Assembly: GCA_956465555.1 (NCBI GenBank)
Contig: OY101123.1
Span: 1,798,001 to 1,862,000 of the forward strand
DNA: 64,000 nt
DNA from: Nitzschia sp. pyKryTriq1
Lineage: Eukaryota; Bacillariophyta; Bacillariophyceae; Bacillariales; Bacillariaceae
Reading direction: 5' to 3'
Below are positions 61,013-64,000 of this stretch, piece by piece. Position numbers and translations under genes: made by a program. Position 1 is the stretch's first letter, and every line of letters starts with the position of its first letter. A model generated the notes under the pieces. It was not told the DNA's origin. It did no database searches and was given only the letters and a program-made list of their open reading frames with translations.

Positions 61013-61080
61013 GGTGGGAACACAAAGAATGTTCGCATGTAGTGGATGTTTATGGTTGGAACACAAAGAACGTTCGCTTG
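61013..61080 (+). repeat. 27-bp direct repeat carrying HSE-like sites
   Basis: GGTGGGAACACAAAGAATGT and the next seven bases at 61013-61039 recur at 61054-61080 with four changes; the period is 41. Confidence 0.8.
61027..61075. promoter_or_regulatory. Two heat-shock-element-like sites upstream of the HSF gene
   Basis: GAATGTTC at 61027-61034 and GAACGTTC at 61068-61075 fit the GAAnnTTC inverted pair that HSF trimers bind. They lie about 440 to 490 bases upstream of the HSF start codon. Autoregulation is a reasonable but untested reading; three-unit elements are not seen. Confidence 0.35.
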
Positions 61081-61513
61081 AAACTGAAACAACGTCATGA
61101 TGTTCTTTAATTGGTAAGTTGCTGTTCCATCCAGTGAGGGTTCTTGTTTCGTCGAACAACAACGTTCAGTACGTCGATTAGGGATAATTATTTTCTTCCC
61201 ATCTGGTCCCAAGAGCTTGTTCTCTGTTTCATGTTCGAATTATCCGAGCGAGGTTCCACCAGAGATAGTTGGTCTCTCTCTACTACAAGTAGAGGAGAGC
61301 GGTGAGGCGGTAGCAGAGATGGATAAACAAGAAGAACAATCGCATCACCCAAACAGCTGGCCTGGTCGGTGGCCAGTTAGTGGAACGAAGAAGGAGACAT
61401 CATCCAATCCCTAAATAAAAACCCGTCTTCGGAATATCATAGGGACGAACATACCGGTACTAATAGCCTGATGAATCAACTAGTGCAGTAGCTACTAGAC
61501 TGTACTACGGTAC

Positions 61514-61560
61514 CGTAGCTTCGATGGGGGGCACTATCACAACAACTATCGACTGATATA
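61514..61560 (+). repeat. Third partial copy of the AlkB-gene 5' flank
   Basis: TAGCTTCGATGGGGGGCACTA then TCACAACAACTATCGACTGA matches 56336-56390 and 61811-61865 with a short internal deletion. Confidence 0.75.
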
Positions 61561-61732
61561 ACAACAAAAACCCGTCTTCGCATCACAACAACGGGACCTG
61601 CTCACGCTTGAGGAAGTATGTGGTCTACCGGTACCGCCGCTGACACTGTGAAGTCCACAATACCGGTACTGTAATACTGTACTCGTAGTACGTACAAGAA
61701 GTACCGATAAATTGATAAACTACTAGAGTAGA

Positions 61733-64000
61733 AATGTGTCTACCGTTACGGACAGACACAAGAAGAAGAAACTACAGTATTGCTTGTTTTCATCATTGCT
61801 AGCTGTACGGTAGCTTCGATGGAGGGCTCCTCTATCATCACAACAACTATCGACTGAAAGAAATATAAGATAAGGCAGAATGGTGAGATTTCAGTCGTCG
61901 GCAATGCCTTTTAGCTCGTCCAAATCATCAAAAGTAATAGAAGTCTGAGAGCTTCATTTCCATCATGGGGTGCATCCTCGTCGCCGGTCATGTCCTTTCA
62001 GTCACACGCCTACTGTACCACCACAGGGTATGCGGTACCTGCTGGTACGTACAGTTGTTGTCGAGTAAAATACCGCCAATATGTTGTAATGCAATAGAGC
62101 TGGAACGTCGACCCCTTCGACTAAAAGTTCGACCCTTCGACCCATACGACTTGCTCTGTGCCATTGATTTTCTATTTTTCTACAGTAGGTTCGACAAAAC
62201 ATCAGCTCCAGCAGCAGCACCAAACAATAACTCTCTCTAGAGTAGAGTAGAGTAGAGTAGTAGGGACCTATATACTGCTCGATGATGACGATGATGCAAT
62301 AATAGCATTGTACATAGGATACGCACGACACAGCACTGCTCCCTCGGAAAAGCTAGCTAGCTAGTAGACTAGACTAGACTAGACTAGTTGTAATCTTCAC
62401 CATGGCGGCGGACGACAACGTCAAGGACGGCGACACTGACAACAACAACGACTCCCAAGACAACAAAAATAAATACTTGGTAGCGCTGGAAACGCCTTGC
62501 GTCTATTTTGATCCCGAATTTCTCTCGGACGCGGACGCTTCGAAATTCTACCAAGAGTTGCTGCACGGAATCAAATGGGAAACCACGTCCAAGATTAATC
62601 GGTGGGTCAGTTTACACCACGCCCGAGGAGAATTAGTGGAAGAAGCGTCGTATCAATATCGGGATGCTCCCGGCGCGGCCCATTTGGGTTTTACCGAGAC
62701 GATTCAAAAGATCCAAGAGGCCGCGCAAGAGTGGTACTTTGCCCAAACGCAACAAAACGTCGAATTCAATGTCTGTTTGTTGAATTATTACGAAAATGGA
62801 CAACAGCGGATTGGATGGCACTCGGATCGGGAAGAAATTGGTCGGTCGACACCCATCGCTTCGGTCAGTTTGGGAGCGACACGGCAGCTTCAAATTCGAA
62901 ACAAGATATCCGGTCCTATGGATCGAGCCTCGTTGGACATGCCAAATGGATCCTTGGTTGTGATGGAAAATATTTGTCAACACGAGTACCTTCATTCTGT
63001 TCCGAAACAGCCGTCAGTGTCAGACGGCCGGATCAATCTGACGTTTCGATGCAAGTCGTTCACTACGGATGGAGAACTCGAACATGAGAAGCGGGATGAC
63101 TGGCTTGCGACCATGACAGAAGGTATTCAACCCGATGCCAAAGCGTGGACGTCGAAAGGTCTGTCGTCATCAATAATAGCCGACAATAAGAACAATACTC
63201 AAGAATCTGCTCATGTATTTGGGGACGGCGTCCCAACGGATGCCTTGGATCCAGACTACCCAACGATTTGTTTCTTGCTCAAAACCAATATAGGCACCGA
63301 GAGGTACTGTGGAGCGGAAATTCAAGAGCTGTTGGATGCTAATGATCGTCTGCGTGATAACTGGCGTGTGATTGCTCGCCCACTACTGATGGATGGAATG
63401 GTGGCCTGCTGTTGTCGACAAGAGGGTCCTTCTGCCGAAATGAAATCAGAACTTGCCGGAATTCTACTCGGCACCAAATCGGCCCACCACCTTCTGGACT
63501 ACCATACTGACTTTTTCATCGAAGAATGTTGTACCGAGGATGTTCCAACACCACAACTCGTCACTGCTGAAATGCTCTACGAGCATTTCAAAAAGCTTAT
63601 CGTCAACAAGGATGTCGTCATTTCGTCTATGGAACAGCTCGCGGACAGTGGAGGAGGGACCTTTCGTGCGACCTGTGATCGAATAGGAGGCCCTCATGCC
63701 TTTGTACGGACAGATGTCGAGAGAGAAATGGGTGGCTCGCTGGCGGAGTACTACCATACACGAAAAGTGAAACCCAAAATGGAAGATTACGATGTCTGTA
63801 TCTGGATTGAAATTGTCGGCTATCGCGTCATCGTTGGAACCCAAATCAATGTTTCCGACCTCAGTAAGGACCGACATTTTCTCAAGTTTCGTAACGCCGT
63901 CACGGTCAAAACCAACATTGCGTATGCCTTGGTGCGTTTGGGCAACATTCAGCCGGGTCACACGGTTTTGGATCCCTTTTGCGGAAGTGGCACTCTCCTA
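61733..64000 (+). repeat. Segmental duplication, copy 2 (cut by window end)
   Basis: Direct repeat of 56258-58556. The intervening DNA (58557-61732) contains the rest of copy 1 and the HSF gene, so this is a tandem duplication with the HSF gene lying between the two copies. Confidence 0.92.
62402..64000 (+). CDS. AlkB/THUMP/methyltransferase fusion, second copy, 3' truncated by window
   Basis: 533 codons from the same ATG context as 56958, still open at the window end, inside methyltransferase motif I (LDPFCGSGTLL). By eye the only difference from the first copy over 1599 bases is TTATTG to TTAGTG (near 62636), changing Leu to Val at residue 79. All AlkB ligand residues and the THUMP part are retained, so the copy is probably functional. 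Whether the end is intact cannot be judged here. Confidence 0.85.
   Translation, partial: MAADDNVKDGDTDNNNDSQDNKNKYLVALETPCVYFDPEFLSDADASKFYQELLHGIKWETTSKINRWVSLHHARGELVEEASYQYRDAPGAAHLGFTETIQKIQEAAQEWYFAQTQQNVEFNVCLLNYYENGQQRIGWHSDREEIGRSTPIASVSLGATRQLQIRNKISGPMDRASLDMPNGSLVVMENICQHEYLHSVPKQPSVSDGRINLTFRCKSFTTDGELEHEKRDDWLATMTEGIQPDAKAWTSKGLSSSIIADNKNNTQESAHVFGDGVPTDALDPDYPTICFLLKTNIGTERYCGAEIQELLDANDRLRDNWRVIARPLLMDGMVACCCRQEGPSAEMKSELAGILLGTKSAHHLLDYHTDFFIEECCTEDVPTPQLVTAEMLYEHFKKLIVNKDVVISSMEQLADSGGGTFRATCDRIGGPHAFVRTDVEREMGGSLAEYYHTRKVKPKMEDYDVCIWIEIVGYRVIVGTQINVSDLSKDRHFLKFRNAVTVKTNIAYALVRLGNIQPGHTVLDPFCGSGTLL

Larger units (their letters stand above)
60585..61732. other. Upstream region of the HSF gene with short repeats
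   Basis: CAGTGTTCGGAATGTTGATCG-like phrases occur near 60660, 60716 and 60922. A 27-bp unit is repeated at 61013-61039 and 61054-61080, each with a GAANNTTC site. Pieces of the AlkB-gene 5' flank occur at about 61514-61560. Minus-strand frames at 60742-61212 have no family feature. Confidence 0.45.

Noticed and set aside
60742-61212. 156-codon minus-strand frame upstream of the HSF gene
   Set aside because: Lacks domain features and overlaps duplicated short repeats; codon pattern looks random.
1-64000. tRNA or rRNA genes
   Set aside because: Looked for T-loop (GGTTCGAATCC-like) and conserved rRNA words by eye; none convincing. A tRNAscan run would settle this.

Overview
The window looks like nuclear DNA of a diatom, most likely a raphid pennate. 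The genes are intron-poor; the introns found are GT-AG and 74 to 284 bases long. Several products carry bipartite plastid presequences with an F at the predicted signal-peptide cleavage site (AHAFSP at 27460-28482, TVAFSG at 21955). Others are secreted proteins with Pro-Ser spacers. The genes include an HSF of diatom type, a long ABCA transporter and a VWA/alpha-kinase protein. Spacers are full of TACTAGTA-like and TACCGGTA-like short palindromes. I saw no tRNA, rRNA, CRISPR array or prokaryotic operon. The species cannot be named from the sequence alone.

Layout. 1-13 kb: SET-domain protein, a sulfotransferase, two secreted Cys-containing proteins and a GILT-type thiol reductase, separated by 6.1-8.6 kb of non-coding DNA with a 183-bp inverted repeat. 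13-20 kb: a five-exon ABCA transporter and a two-exon DIX-like protein on the opposite strand. 20-25.6 kb: a repeat-rich stretch with a probable thylakoid-lumen Cys-rich protein, a small membrane protein ending in KKAA, scattered pieces of that gene, and a 335-bp element with 33-bp terminal inverted repeats. 25.6-37.6 kb: a secreted or ER ubiquitin-like protein (two exons), a plastid protein, a GPI-type surface protein, a VWA/alpha-kinase protein, a membrane protein (two exons), a leucine-rich-repeat-like protein, and broken copies of the last three. 37.6-49.3 kb: VPS41, three uncharacterised proteins (one ending in the CaaX box CVMM) and an FkbM-like methyltransferase. 49.3-64 kb: a glycosyltransferase/sulfotransferase fusion and a fragment of it, an MSH2-type MutS protein lacking the mismatch-binding domain, an AlkB/THUMP/methyltransferase fusion, an HSF, and a second nearly identical AlkB-fusion copy cut by the window end.

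There is no operon logic; genes are arranged singly, often tail to tail with 125-300 bases between stops. Functional themes are the secretory pathway and cell surface (sulfotransferases, glycosyltransferase, FkbM, GPI protein, HOPS subunit), plastid targeting, and nucleic-acid maintenance or modification (MSH2, AlkB-THUMP-methyltransferase). The strongest unusual items are: the AlkB-THUMP-methyltransferase fusion, duplicated with almost no change in coding sequence but an obviously diverged 5' flank; the glycosyltransferase-sulfotransferase fusion; the MSH2 lacking domain I; a DIX-like protein in a protist; and a disrupted membrane-protein gene split by the segment that carries the lumen gene.
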